A stretch of 64,000 bases of DNA from Notospermus geniculatus (GCA_002633025.1 NMRB01000001.1:758230-822229), one strand, 5' to 3'. Positions 1 through 11,145 are shown, numbered from the stretch's first letter. The notes: generated by a model from the letters alone, not told the origin. Translations and numbers: made by a program.

Positions 1-2370
1 GATGTGAAAGAGCCAGCAAAAGATACAAAGCCAAATGACGAAACTGAACAAGGAGGTCCAGCTGAACCTAAAACTTCGCCTTTATCATTCATCATTGCAG
101 GTCTTGCTGGTGTTGCTGGCGCAACTTTGATTGGCGCTGTGACTGATGGTAGCGTTTTAAGTAAGGATGAAGTGCCCTTCGCCAAAGCTGAGCAACCTCA
201 GTCAACTGAGGGAGCAAACCAAGCAGAAGCAGCAGAGACAAGAAAGGAGTCGGGACATACTCAAGGAGAACGACCAGACAAGGAAGTAGAGCCAGTCCAG
301 CAGAATACAGAGGCAACTGAAGAAGCAGAAGCAAAGCCAGCTGAGGGACAAAAGACAACTGAAGAACCAAAGCCAACTGAAGAGCCTGATTCAGTGAAGG
401 AGGTAAAGCCAATTGAGCCAACTGCAGCTGGACCAGCTCCAGAGCCATCAGACGAAACACCGATTGCCGCTGGAGCTGCGGTAGCAACAAGTCTTGGTGC
501 TGCGAGTGGATCAGAAGTGATGAATGTAACCAACGTAGATGGAACACACGGACCTGACATTCAGCCATATGCGTCAACCATTTCTGACTCGAATCGACAT
601 GCGACACTCGAACAAGAATCCAAACAACGGGCTCCAGCGGATGTTGACCAAAATCGAAATCCATCGCCAGAGAACGAGCCTGATGTGGGAACAACTGATT
701 CATCGGCTGCAAATGAACCTGCTGAGATGAATTCAGGTGTAATACAAGATGCAATGGTGGATGAAGATGTGAAGAAAGGAGCTATTCGCACCAGGAAACC
801 AACCACAATTGCTGCACCGTTGGCAGCACCTCTGGTGGCAGGTCTTGGTCGAGCAGCTTTTGTCAAGAATATGGATAGACCTGAACCGTTTGAAGCAGGC
901 GATGCAGTCAATACTACCGAGGGAAGATTGTTTAAACAGAGAGATACCGAGGCGAAGGAAGCATCTGGTGTCGAAGGGGGAATGGGGAGAGATGGTGGAG
1001 GCAACCAAACAGAAGATTCTACCAAAGGATTTGAAACACGGACTCCGATCAAGGAACCATCACAAGGCTTTGGATCTTTCATAACAGGTGCCATCATGTT
1101 ACTTTCTGGAGCACTGACATTCGGATTGGGAGCCGGAGCTCTTTCCTTAGAGCCTTCAAAACCAGCTACTGGCATGTACAGTGGTTTGGCCTACATGTTT
1201 AATGCTGTTATAGCAATAACCGCCGTCGGGAATCATCCTGGTTTGAAGAGTTTGAAGAAATTGAAGAATTTGAAAAAGGTTTCAAAAGGCTTCAACGTCA
1301 TCACTGGATTAGGTGCCATGGGGACTGTTGGCTTCATGGCAGCGGCACTGAAGGAAGACATAATGCAGGAGAGCGAGGCCGCAACTGAGGTGACAAAACA
1401 GGACCGCTTATGCTATGATGTCTGCAATGCCCCTTCAACACCGGGTGATAAGCAAAACACCTCACTCCAAGTGCTCATGAATTTGTGTAAGTCTCACATT
1501 GATGATGCCGCCGAGGGAGTGCGGGAGCATTCGGCTTCGCTGGTCGAGAAGGCAATGGTGGCTGGTCTGTCTGGAGTCAATCTTCTGGCCATTGCTCGGG
1601 ATTTAGCAAAAGGTGATGATGATGAAGGTGGCATGGACAATGAAGAAGAAAATGATGACGACCGCAACGACGACGACAAGGATGATCGCGATGAAAACGA
1701 CACTGATGAAGAACGTGATGAGGAGGAAGAGAAGGACAGAGAAGATGAAAGCGATGAGGAGGAGGAAGATGAAGAGCAGGACAGAGAAGATGAACGCGAA
1801 GAAGAGGAGAAAGATGAAGAGCAGGAGGAGGAGGAGGAAGAGGACGATGACGAGCAGGAGGAGGAGGAGGAGGAAGATGAAGAGCAGGAGGAGGAGGAGG
1901 AAGATGACAAGAAGAAGAGAAGAGATGAAGAGGAGGAGGAGGAGGAGGAGGAGGAAGATGAAGAGATTGAGGAGGAAGATAAAGAGCAGGGAGAAGATGA
2001 AGAGCTGGAGGAAGAAGGAGACCAAGATGAGGAAATGCAGGAGGTCGAAGAGGAAGGGTATGAGCCGGAGGAAGAAGAGGGAGAGCAGGAGGAGGAAGAG
2101 CAAAAAGAATACCAGGAGGAGGAAGAAGAACAGGAAGTGGAAGAGGAACAACTGGAGGAGGAAGTGGAAGAACAGGACCAGGAGGAAGGAGAGGATGGTG
2201 ATATGGGGACAGATGAAAATGAAGATTACTACTGGGATAGTGATCTCGAAGACTACGAGGATGAAATAGAGTCTTATTTCAAAGACAATGAATACGAAGA
2301 CTTTCGAACCGACATCGATGATGACATCTACATGTATATGGACGATGATTTGATCAGAAAATATTATTGA
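1..2370 (+). CDS. Membrane protein with long poly-acidic C-terminal tail, 5' partial
   Basis: The frame is open from the left edge of the window, so the true start or an upstream exon lies outside; the GTG at base 4 is not a credible start. About 789 residues are visible. Hydrophobic Gly/Ala-rich stretches occur near residues 28-48, 355-384, 391-410 and 430-450, the last three forming a membrane-like block. Residues about 60-350 are Glu/Pro/Ala-rich and look disordered. From about residue 537 to 750 the chain is almost pure Glu/Asp, coded by GAR-rich repeats, ending in a Tyr/Asp-rich segment before the TGA. I do not recognise a family. An acidic tail of this size could bind calcium or basic proteins, but that is inference. 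An AATAAA lies at 2497-2502. The antisense Leu- and Ser-rich frames are shadows of the GAR repeat. Confidence 0.6.
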   Translation, partial: DVKEPAKDTKPNDETEQGGPAEPKTSPLSFIIAGLAGVAGATLIGAVTDGSVLSKDEVPFAKAEQPQSTEGANQAEAAETRKESGHTQGERPDKEVEPVQQNTEATEEAEAKPAEGQKTTEEPKPTEEPDSVKEVKPIEPTAAGPAPEPSDETPIAAGAAVATSLGAASGSEVMNVTNVDGTHGPDIQPYASTISDSNRHATLEQESKQRAPADVDQNRNPSPENEPDVGTTDSSAANEPAEMNSGVIQDAMVDEDVKKGAIRTRKPTTIAAPLAAPLVAGLGRAAFVKNMDRPEPFEAGDAVNTTEGRLFKQRDTEAKEASGVEGGMGRDGGGNQTEDSTKGFETRTPIKEPSQGFGSFITGAIMLLSGALTFGLGAGALSLEPSKPATGMYSGLAYMFNAVIAITAVGNHPGLKSLKKLKNLKKVSKGFNVITGLGAMGTVGFMAAALKEDIMQESEAATEVTKQDRLCYDVCNAPSTPGDKQNTSLQVLMNLCKSHIDDAAEGVREHSASLVEKAMVAGLSGVNLLAIARDLAKGDDDEGGMDNEEENDDDRNDDDKDDRDENDTDEERDEEEEKDREDESDEEEEDEEQDREDEREEEEKDEEQEEEEEEDDDEQEEEEEEDEEQEEEEEDDKKKRRDEEEEEEEEEEDEEIEEEDKEQGEDEELEEEGDQDEEMQEVEEEGYEPEEEEGEQEEEEQKEYQEEEEEQEVEEEQLEEEVEEQDQEEGEDGDMGTDENEDYYWDSDLEDYEDEIESYFKDNEYEDFRTDIDDDIYMYMDDDLIRKYY
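1612..2220. repeat. GAR-rich low-complexity coding tract
   Basis: About 600 bases of imperfect GAG/GAA/GAT triplets on the + strand encode the acidic tail of the left-edge gene. The frame stays open across the whole tract, so it behaves as coding repeat rather than a random microsatellite. Confidence 0.85.
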
Positions 2371-2496
2371 TGTATAGTGGTAAAATATTTATCGAAAATC
2401 CTTATGAATAGTTGAATACCCACTTCATTCATCGGGACTCCGCTAAAATTTAAATCCAATACTTTACTGGTATGCCTTGACCTTGGGCGCGGTTAC

Positions 2497-2502
2497 AATA
2501 AA
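2497..2502 (+). terminator. Poly(A) signal AATAAA after the acidic-tail gene
   Basis: Canonical hexamer about 130 bases after the stop codon of the left-edge gene. Position and strand fit a 3' end signal; there is no transcript evidence. Confidence 0.45.
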
Positions 2503-2730
2503 TCAAAATGTAGGCTACTATAAACTATAAGATGATTTTAATGTAAATGCAAGCCATGCCTTGTTTTTAACATTAAAGAATATAATGACGATATCAACCC
2601 ATAACCTTCGCTTGATATGTTAGGAGTTTTAAAATTGAGGTAATAATTGCGATTGACAGGAGTCTATTGTTCGAGAAGGGATTAAACAATAAGGCTGTAG
2701 ATAGACAATGAGGACCCTAGCTCACTGCCT

Positions 2731-3065
2731 CAATAGGTGTCACCAGTGGTTAAATCTATTGAAATGAAACTGGCAACTCGGTCCTGATCAACTTCCCACA
2801 CAAAAGCCGTCCATTGTATAGGACCGAGTTTCGGTGTGCTGCCCTCTATCGTAGCTAGGATGCCCATTGGTGACTGGCCTTCTGATATTCTCACCACTAA
2901 AATCATCACACTTTTAGCATTGTTCAATTTTTCGTCCTTTTCCTCTCACTCACGTAATCTATTGACTATAAAATTGATGCATATTCATATCATTTAGGGG
3001 TCAAAGCGTGTCCCGAATAAGGAAATTTGAATTATTTCGCCAGTTCGAGTTTTTGTACATGTACG
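2731..3065. repeat. Dispersed repeat, copy 1
   Basis: Two adjoining segments reappear elsewhere in the window. The segment at 2731-2870 resembles 51565-51700 (shared core TTTCGGTGTGCTGCCCTCT). The segment at about 2928-3065 resembles 50797-50935 (shared AAATTTGAATTATTTC). In the second locus the two blocks are about 630 bases apart and in the opposite order. Element class is unknown. Confidence 0.6.
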
Positions 3066-3101
3066 ATTTGACAGCCCTTTGAGTCTCTGTTTGAAACATA
3101 C

Positions 3102-4226
3102 TTAAATGATAATTGGGAACCTTTCCTGCTCTGATAACCCGCAGCTTGGACTCTGGAGGGCAATTCTACGAGAAATTTTCCATTGTGACTTAAAGGTTTC
3201 TTCTTTGAAGTGTATCAAAGCGGCAACTCTTCTCCAGTGATCGCACTCACTGTGATTGGGAAATTGCGTCGGAACGATATTTGCGATGAAAAAGGCGAAA
3301 GAACTTATTGGTGTGATACCAGAAACACTGGCAAGCGCCCCTAAATACACATCATCAAGGGGAAATCGTTTCCACGTCGTGTTGAACTTCCTTTCTACTC
3401 GTTTCTCCGTGAAAGCTATAGCAAGCAGCTGAATCGAGTCCATTGAGAGAAGAGAGGCAAAACCACTAACGAAAGATGGGTAATATGACTCGGGCCATTC
3501 CTCTCTTGTGACTCGCCACTTGGAAAACAGCGGACTTTTATCTCGCACGGGCGTTGTCCAACCGTTTCCGAAACCAACATACAACGGCAGTTTGACCCTT
3601 GATCTCAGGCTCTCTATGAAGTCAACAGTGTGCTCAGGGTATACAAGCACGTCATCATCACACTTCAAAACGTATTTCACTTGGGGACAATATGTTGCAA
3701 CCCACTGCAACCAAAACACCAACTTGTGGGACAAATTATGGTACACGTCACGAAAATCTCCCTGTAAGATGTCCTTGTGAGTTTCAGCTTCCTTGACCAC
3801 TACGTGGCTCTTTTCAACCGTACTATCCAGTCCTACTACGAAAACGTGCCTCATTCTACGGTTTTTAAAAATGTTGTTCTTTCTGCCCCATGTATCTCGT
3901 ATCAGCGTTCGCTGTTGTCGGTGGTGCACTGCAGAATGAACCACAAAAAGCAGGAAAAGGTTATCTACGTCGCAAACAGTTGAGTGCACGAGGAGTCCCG
4001 GTTCGAATTGAGCTCCCTTTCTTTCCGAATTACCCCGTTTGTCTGTCACAACCTTCATTGTCGAGAACTCGTTGTATGCCTGTCGCGTAATCCTTTCCAT
4101 AGGTCCTTGGACCATCCTCAAATTGAAGATCTCGGCACTCTTTTGTTGGTAAAGCAACAAATAAAAAACCGTCAAGGAACATGCCAACAAAGCTAGAACG
4201 AGACGTTTCGTTTTCCGCAAAGTCAT
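3102..4226 (-). CDS. Beta-1,3-galactosyltransferase-like glycosyltransferase (GT31), single exon
   Basis: A 374-residue intronless frame starting at an ATG. Residues 8-26 form a short signal anchor after a basic N-terminus, the classic type II Golgi topology. The GT31 motifs follow in order: an IRDTWG block (109-114), a DILQGDFRDVYHNLS block (152-166), the metal- and nucleotide-binding Asp cluster KCDDDV (188-193), YPSFVSG (249-255, where the family usually has YPxYxSG), and LDDVYLG (290-296, family EDVYxG). Potential N-glycosylation sites are visible, including NLS at 164 and NTT near 282. Length and single-exon structure match the beta-1,3-GalT family. The likely role is transfer of Gal or GlcNAc from UDP-sugar in beta-1,3 linkage in the Golgi lumen; the exact donor and acceptor cannot be told from sequence. 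Confidence 0.87.
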   Translation of the reverse strand: MTLRKTKRLVLALLACSLTVFYLLLYQQKSAEIFNLRMVQGPMERITRQAYNEFSTMKVVTDKRGNSERKGAQFEPGLLVHSTVCDVDNLFLLFVVHSAVHHRQQRTLIRDTWGRKNNIFKNRRMRHVFVVGLDSTVEKSHVVVKEAETHKDILQGDFRDVYHNLSHKLVFWLQWVATYCPQVKYVLKCDDDVLVYPEHTVDFIESLRSRVKLPLYVGFGNGWTTPVRDKSPLFSKWRVTREEWPESYYPSFVSGFASLLSMDSIQLLAIAFTEKRVERKFNTTWKRFPLDDVYLGALASVSGITPISSFAFFIANIVPTQFPNHSECDHWRRVAALIHFKEETFKSQWKISRRIALQSPSCGLSEQERFPIII

Positions 4227-5369
4227 TGTATGAAGAAAGTATCAACTCGTGGCGAGAGACGTCCAGGTATCCATGTTCTTTCTACCTAAGAAGGCAGATG
4301 AAATCTAGTCACCAGAATACGAGGTGACACTACCACTGCAATGCACGATCTGGTGGAACAGATAGAATGATTCAAGAATAATAATTGCCAACGAAACAAC
4401 AGCTGAATATTTCACCACCGTCACTCGATGCATGTGGCCGACACCGGCAAAAGTTCAATTAACCATACTTAACCACTTCGATTTCAGTCAATTGTTCGAT
4501 CGGTGAATACATTAGTGACAGATACATTTTGTTGCAGAACAGAACGACCTCAGTTTCCTTGTCTAACCTCTTATTCATGTAGTACATGTCCCGAGTCAGA
4601 AAAGGGCAATTAAATCGATGAACTCTGTATGTACACAAACCAAGGGCATAAACTTTCTCAAATTACAATTGAAAAGTGTTCTCATAACATTCTCAAATTT
4701 GTCGATATATTGCACCTGGTATTTTTTCCTTCATGTACGTATCATTTTCCATACATGTGCGATCAGTTCAAAGGGAAGGAAACGGTTACACTGGCAGTAG
4801 GTTTCAGATTTAGTCATTGTCGTCTTGAAGTATCAGGACTGGTGTCATTTCGCTCTCGGAGTACGCTGTAGATAGAGCGTGCGTAGCGATGCCACCACTG
4901 AACGCCCGTCGTTGTAGAGTGTGCTCTTTCACACCGAGTTCCTACTCTATTTGAAGGATTGTGTTTTGGATACGGCCAGTGTGTGCTGTCAGTTGTTCGG
5001 CTTTTGTTTGATTGTCCAAGTTCGTGTCCCATTGTTTTTTCTTACACGATCACCAGTTCTCAATAACCATGCAGTGTAGCTTCACAGGGTTATTCATCAG
5101 ATCCGACCCTGTCAAATTCGTCATAATCATCGAATGCATATGGAAGATCACCGTCGCAACCTCGATTCATTGTCAACGAATTCCTGACTCTTTCAGGAGA
5201 TCATACCACAAAAAAGTAAGCCGAATCGCCAAATGGACAAATCAGGAAAGCATTCTCTCACGTTCTTTCGCCTACCCCGAATCCTGACGCTCATGGCTGA
5301 AAAGGCGAGAATAACCTAGTGCTAGCAAAGAAAAGACAAAAGCAAAAAAGGTCTTCTTGCGTTGCGACC
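4227..5369. other. Intergenic region between the divergent GT31 and GPCR genes
   Basis: The two flanking genes are transcribed away from each other, so both promoters and 5' untranslated sequence should lie here. I see no convincing additional coding exon, TATA box or repeat. Short frames in this stretch have no recognisable domains. Confidence 0.5.
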
Positions 5370-6711
5370 ATGCTGACCACTGACGGCGGTTCGATTCGGA
5401 AGGCGACGGCGTTCGCACAGTGCAACCCAGTAGAAGACACTCGTTTCACCAACTCCGTCTATCTGTACGGAATCGGACCGACGTGTGTTGTGGGAATGGT
5501 GTTCAACATTCTAAACATATACATCTTAACGAAGATCAACCGTACCAACTCTCTTGGTCTGTATCTCCTTAGAAGCTTGGCTTGTTCTGACATGGCTCTT
5601 TTAGTTGTGTCTTTCATCGCTTTTCCATTGAGGCATATCATCGCGAGAAGTCAAGAAGATGACGTTACTTTCTTCTTTAAATCTGATGTGCAAATTTTAC
5701 CATATCTCTACTACCCGATCCATGTTCCTTACTATATTTGTTTGGAGGTACGGAACCATATAACGGTGCTTATAGCTTTAGACAGGTAAGTTCATTCCCC
5801 ACATTCAAAATTTGATGAATTTTTCTGGATAAGTATGTTTTTGAGGCTGACTCGTTGACGACTGTTTGAAAACTCTTGACCCTAAAATGTGACGAAAAAT
5901 TTGAAATTGCCGGTTCGCTATAGCCGAGAGTTCGCTATGGAGAGGTTCGTTATAGTGAGATGGACTGCAATAGGTTCAGCAATGACAAGAACTGAAATGC
6001 GCCATGCAATAGCTCTATGTTGATCTACATGTTGTGAAACAACTACTTGTAGGACGTGCACCCACCACTTTCACAGCATGTATAATGATTTTCTGTCTTG
6101 TTAATCTATTCTCCAGATTTATCCACCTGACATACCCTCTCAAGGCGAAGATCTACGGGACCCGTCGCAATGGGAACATCGCCATTGGAAGCATTGTCGT
6201 TCTTGCTCTCGCTTGTAACGTATGGCGTTATGCGTGGTCGTTCATAACGGATGAACCTAAAGCTGGAGACCCATGCTACAAAAAAGGTCACAAGTGGTTG
6301 TCGGAATTCACCTGGGGTTTTGAACCTGATAATTATTTCTATGTTTTCGCATTGTTCCTTTTGCCTCTCTTCCTGTTGCTCTTCTTAAATGTTGGTGTTG
6401 TGTTTTCGCTCATCAAAGGCACGGCGAAAAGCGTCGCGTTTGAACAATCGAAATTGAAAACTATCGCTGCCCAGCGGCAGTTATCCATCATGGCAACCTG
6501 CATCATTACTTTGTTCTTCATCTGTGAAATTCCCTCCTGTCTTGATCGAATGCTGGGCATGGCTGGATACCCATCGCAAGAGTTGAACAACTTTAGCAGG
6601 AAATCCGGCCTCTGTCTTGTCGTCATCGATTCTTCTTTGAATTTTGTCATCTATTTGGTTACCAATAGGACATTCCGAACACGATTGCTCTGTGGGGTCA
6701 CTTCTTCTTGA
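5370..6711 (+). CDS. Rhodopsin-class GPCR, FMRFamide-receptor type
   Basis: Two exons, 5370-5785 and 6117-6711, join in phase 2 (AG at 5784-5785 plus A at 6117 gives Arg) to a 336-residue receptor. The intron splits the DRF codons that replace DRY at the end of helix 3, followed by TYPLKAK, typical of FMRFamide-like peptide receptors. Helix 2 carries LACSD, and helix 7 has SSLNFVIY in place of NPxxY. The loop before helix 5 has a Cys in GDPC, but no Cys sits at the usual helix 3 start, where LYYP is found; this fits the FMRFamide-receptor subgroup as I know it. The start is the ATG at 5370; an upstream GTG-initiated extension is not credible. The ligand is probably a neuropeptide, inferred only from family resemblance. 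The protein should sit in the plasma membrane and signal through G proteins. Confidence 0.85.
5910..5973. repeat. Possible DNA-transposon end inside the GPCR intron
   Basis: A short stretch with three TTCGYTAT-type units (TTCGCTATAGCC, TTCGCTATGG, TTCGTTATAG) followed by TGGACTGCAA resembles the ends of some pogo/mariner non-autonomous elements. I could not find the partner inverted end, so this may be a remnant. Confidence 0.3.
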
Positions 6712-6781
6712 AGTGAAGTGCTGTTAATCGTGGGGATGGATGGGAAGAAGTAGTATAACCTATCTGATGTCATGGAACGCT

Positions 6782-7125
6782 TCCTTTGGAGTATCGATGA
6801 CCGCTAACGTTGGCATTAAAGATAATGTATCACGACTTCATTGTTTAATTCAATGTTTGTAAACATGGATGTTTACAGTATTTTTTAACCTTTGGGACAT
6901 ACCAACCTACCAAATTGAATACTTTCGGTATCAAAAGAACTTCTAGAGGGACATGCCACCAACAAATTACTCATAAGACAATGAAAGACTGGATATAAAC
7001 AAACAAAATGTAAATAAACAATGATTTTCGTGGCCAGCGAAAATACCCGTGATACATTATCTTTAACCTGACGCTGGTGTTATCCTCTGGTCAAGACCAA
7101 CGTTAGATAACCTCGTCCAAAGGAA
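6782..7125. repeat. Imperfect foldback element between GPCR and rolling stone-like gene
   Basis: The 17-18 base segment around 6819-6836 (AAAGATAATGTATCACG) is the reverse complement of 7048-7066, and outer arms (CCTTTGGA... near 6783, ...TCCAAAGG near 7125) also pair imperfectly. This suggests a decayed MITE of about 340 bp in the convergent intergenic space. Confidence 0.5.
7014..7019 (+). terminator. AATAAA downstream of the GPCR
   Basis: Poly(A)-type hexamer about 300 bases after the GPCR stop codon. It lies inside the foldback element, so it may or may not be used. Confidence 0.3.
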
Positions 7126-7226
7126 TAAACTACGCCAATATTCCTTCTAAAAGCAAAATTTATACGCGGAAACATCAAAACTTGAATAATACACATAAAC
7201 GTTACTTTACATGGGACACCACGCCA

Positions 7227-10200
7227 TCACGCTAGGATCGATGATGAATCTTTAATCTTTGAAATATCACATGAATTTGCATTTTTAAAGTCTGAATTAT
7301 CCTTCTGTTCGCCCGTTTCTTTTACCATTTCTGTTGCCATGGAATAAGAATGCTTTGTACGCTTACAGTTCTTGAGGATCAGTTTCTTTAGGCGGTAAAT
7401 CCCATAGAGAGCGAACCATACCATGGGCGTCGCTACGCAAGCCGCCACTGCAGCCAATAAAATCGCTTTAGGTTGACGCCAGTCTAGTAAGCGATACACC
7501 CCCGGATAACCGGATTTGTTTTTTCCTCCGCAGGCGAAATAGATCCCAGTAAATGCTGCGTAGAGTAGTCCGTAAAAGACGACGTGAATGACATGACCAG
7601 GTTTTAGTGGTATGGCGGATATGACGAGGTCAGTCAAAACGTACAATGTTGCTATACCGTGAATGTTGATGTTCATTGGGTCTGTCAGCGGGGTCGTTCG
7701 GTCCATACCACCTGAAAAGACAAGATAAACTTACATCGTGCATGTCGTGTTTCGTGTTTCTTTTACAAATACTTCACTTCTCTGACATTTTCAACATCTG
7801 TAGATTCGCTTTACCGGGCGAGAAAGTGGCTTAACTGTTTATTCGGTTACCCCACTGCAGGGAGGCCGCTTACTCGTCTAAACTGCTATCTTCTTAGGTG
7901 ATTGATTACTAGGTGCATGAGAGCTCAAGGAAAGAAACTAGGCACTGCTTCAAGCAGCATCACTGATACGGCCTCAAATCAGAGGCTGTCTGAATTGGCA
8001 CACATGTTATCAATGGCATACTCTCTCGATTTTTCTAAAAAGGGAAGCTTCGATGACAATTTTCTGGCAGATATTGGCATCACCAAACCCCGATTGGCCC
8101 TCTTACAAAACGAGACAGGCATGCGATGCTTCGGCTTCCCCTTCTCAAATTCAGGCAAATTTTACTCCTGGGGTTGAGAGGAGTAATCTGAGACGGTCCG
8201 TGCCATGACGTCTGACTGTCTTTCTGTCCTGGCTCTCAATTTTTCCCCAAAGTCAGTTCGCTGCCGACTTCCATTTGCCCACAGCCTAAGAAAATCTTCA
8301 ACACAGTTCACTTGAGAAAGATGTATGTTGCTACTTACCGAAGAAAATCGCATAGAAATAGTAGACTCCACCAACAATCACCTGTGCCGGGAGTACAATG
8401 TTGTAGATCACCCAGATTACCTTGAAGAGTGTTGGCATCTTTCCCTCATTGATTTCACCATCTAAAGTTAGAAATGAGGAGATCATAAATCGATGGTAAC
8501 CTACGAAGCCTTGATGTACAGTTGTTGAGGTAAGTCGTAAAGGTAACAGTGCTTGGCAACCACGAACGACCCATTGAAAAGTTGTGCAGACGACGGATGA
8601 CGTATATAGCAGTCTAACTCCGACGTACACGCAGGCCCTATACAGCTGCGAATGTTTCGGAAATAGATCGTCGGCTTTCATCCCCCATTACGTTTTAAAC
8701 TGTCCATTCACCGACAATTCAAGAAAGACCTGAATAAGGAATCGAATGATGCTTCGTTACTCACCAGCACATTCTTGTTTCTTTCGTTTAATGCAGTACC
8801 AACAGACTGCGATACCTCTAAGGATGACCAACAGCGACAGCAAGATGTAGGTCCAGTTTGTAAGGTAAATGAAGAAGGTTGCTTGCTTCCAGAGGTCATC
8901 TTTGAATTTAAGATGGAAGTTAAGAACGCCCTCTAGAAGAGCCCAAGTTGGAATGTAGATCATCCAGAAGATAGTGTAGAGGAAGTACACAATCTGTGGG
9001 AAAGGCCACTGAAATGAAAGAATTGAAAACAATTTATGACGTTTTGTTGTCGACTTCCGGAATGGAGCGTTTTCATCCTTTTCAGTGTTTACATTCTGCA
9101 CGCCAGCTCACTGCTACATTGTATGGAATCAAAAAAGGCAAAGAATAAAGGAAGCGGGAAAAGGCAGAGGTAAAAAAGGCAATGGAAAGACGGCAATGGT
9201 AAAATAGGGGTACATAAAAAAGGCAATGCAAGGGAAAATGCATTTGGGAGATTTCGTCGTTCGAAGGGATATTCTTCCTTGTTGGCGCCATCATCAACAA
9301 TTCGTCGAAAATAAACGTATTTTCAGGATCGCTGGTCATTGTTTAATGGGGTCAGTGGCTCCTCTATCGTTCAATCACAACACGGATAATTCCAGAGAAG
9401 ACAATGCTTAACAGATTTATATGTCAAACATTGTTTGAACTGCCATTTACTTGAGTGATAATGTCACGTCTTCTTGGAATACTCGTTTCGAGTCCATTTG
9501 ATATAGATACATGTACGCTCTGAACCGAGCTGAAAAGACTACTGTTTGGCCTTCCTGGGCACTTCTGAACTAATGGTCGGGAAACCCCTGCTAATCGCCT
9601 CCTCCTTTTATTGTAGCCCACACACTCTTAGCCGAAAAGGTTCTTTGGTGCCACACCAGGAGAACCCTCTGATTTAAGAACCCTCGGGTTGTTTAAGAAC
9701 CTATAGAGATTCTAGATGGAACCTTTCTCTCAGAAAAGGGTTCTAACTGGAACCTTTATGGGTTCTTTGGCGACAGAAAGGTTCTATACGGAACCCATTC
9801 GGGTTCTTTACAGAAGGTTCTATATAAAACGTTGGGGTTCCTCTGGTGAGACACAAAGAACCCCTAAACAACCTTTTTGGCTAAGAGTGCACGATCATGC
9901 TCTCAGTGGTAAAAAAAGCCCGGTGTAAAAAAGTCTAGGCTGTGTCCACCGTCATACGGAATCATCATGCCGGTCGGTACATGTTGCCTGGGATCTCATA
10001 CCTGGTTTGCTAACCAAGGTCTATCAACTCAGAAAAAGAGGTTGAATTCCACAGGTAACTTAACAACAACGAGTGATTATGCAGAAAGAAAGAACGGCAT
10101 ATCTGAGTGGTATAACCGTTTGCCCTGAGGTATTTCGTATCCAGATTATTTTGGTCACAGATTATTTTATACATGGGTTACGGGCAAGTTTATGTGTGAT

Positions 10201-11145
10201 ATGATAATTTAACTGCGCAAGAGACTCTCAGATGCGGAGAGCAGACTAGAGAGCAGACGCTCTTGAGCGCCAAAATACAATTTTACAATTAAATCGAATG
10301 CGGTGGCCTGCTGATAGAACATTACCTGTGGTCGAACAAAATATTCCGGGGTTTCCTGTCCAAGTCCGAAAATTCTATGAAAATTGGAATACGGTCGTTT
10401 GGGAATCGGATAGCTCCGAGTGTTCGGACTCGGAGATGTCGTTGGTTGGGCAACACCTCTCGATGATACTTTGGCCATTGTCGTAGGTCAGTTTAACCAA
10501 TATTGTCATCAAACTGAGATTTCATCTGGTTTATATAGAAATATTATCCGGGTTTTTCGTTGTTATGTTTGTCAGTAGCCCGGACCTGCGGGTCAGAAAA
10601 CCCATGCAATATTATTTACACAATGACGATCGACGATTGAATCCATTCTCCGAAAATTCGTCCAGACCTTTTGTTTGTTTTCCTTTTTCATGGGCTACTT
10701 CGAAAAGGATGACTTGAGGAAGATGATCAACGGAAAGGATGGTTTTCATGCGAGGGAGGCGGTCATGCATCGATACAAAGGGTACGATGTATGTTCAAGG
10801 GGGGGGGGGGATCCGCAAGCAATTCTCTGACGGACTGACTGCGCATTCCGTTCAGCAAGCACTGGTGGAATGGTTCAGTTCATAATATCTCACCTGTGAC
10901 CTAGCAAATCGCCATGGTTTTTTTAATTCAAGCCCGAAACACCGTTTCAAGCAATCTTTCCTTCTGCAACATCCGTTTTTTGCCCACCTCCGATTGTCCA
11001 CGCCATCAGCCTTCTTCAGAGAAAGCGGCGTACCGCTCATTAGACCGTCATCCTCTGAATTAGAGTCCTGAGACTCAAGAGGGTTGATTACCAAACGGAG
11101 TGTTTTTTCATCTTCAACAGATGCCGAATCGACGCTGGTCACCAT
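7227..11145 (-). CDS. Rolling stone-like multi-pass membrane protein
   Basis: Four exons on the minus strand, 11145-10894, 9008-8765, 8461-8339 and 7711-7227, join in matching phase (0, 1, 1) to 367 residues. Exon 1 ends with FARSQ and exon 2 opens with WPFPQ, rebuilding the SQW motif that precedes the first helix in rolling stone proteins. Exons 2-4 supply six or seven hydrophobic helices; exon 4 carries the NIHGIATLYVLTDL segment, where the family has an HG..A....D helix, then GIYFACGG and DWRQP, similar to the family's YW.AGG and LDW. The C-terminus is basic then polar and cytosolic-looking. Drosophila rolling stone is needed for myoblast fusion; a role here is inference. The Met at 11145 is the first ATG in the open frame; an upstream coding exon is possible. 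Intron 1 holds a MITE at 9624-9888. Confidence 0.85.
9624..9888. mobile_element. MITE with GGTTCT/AGAACC subrepeats
   Basis: Terminal inverted repeats ACTCTTAGCC-GAAAAGGTT (left) and AACCTTTTTGGCTAAGAGT (right) bound about 265 bp. The interior is built of many AGAACC and GGTTCT units able to pair with each other. There is no coding capacity. It lies in intron 1 of the rolling stone-like gene. Confidence 0.8.

Noticed and set aside
1494-2151. Long antisense Ser-rich and Leu/Phe-rich frames
   Set aside because: They mirror the GAR-rich acidic tail on the other strand; pure low-complexity shadows with no start context or domains.
4814-5287. Small frames upstream of the GPCR
   Set aside because: Likely 5' UTR or promoter of the GPCR; no recognisable domains and no splice continuity into the receptor.
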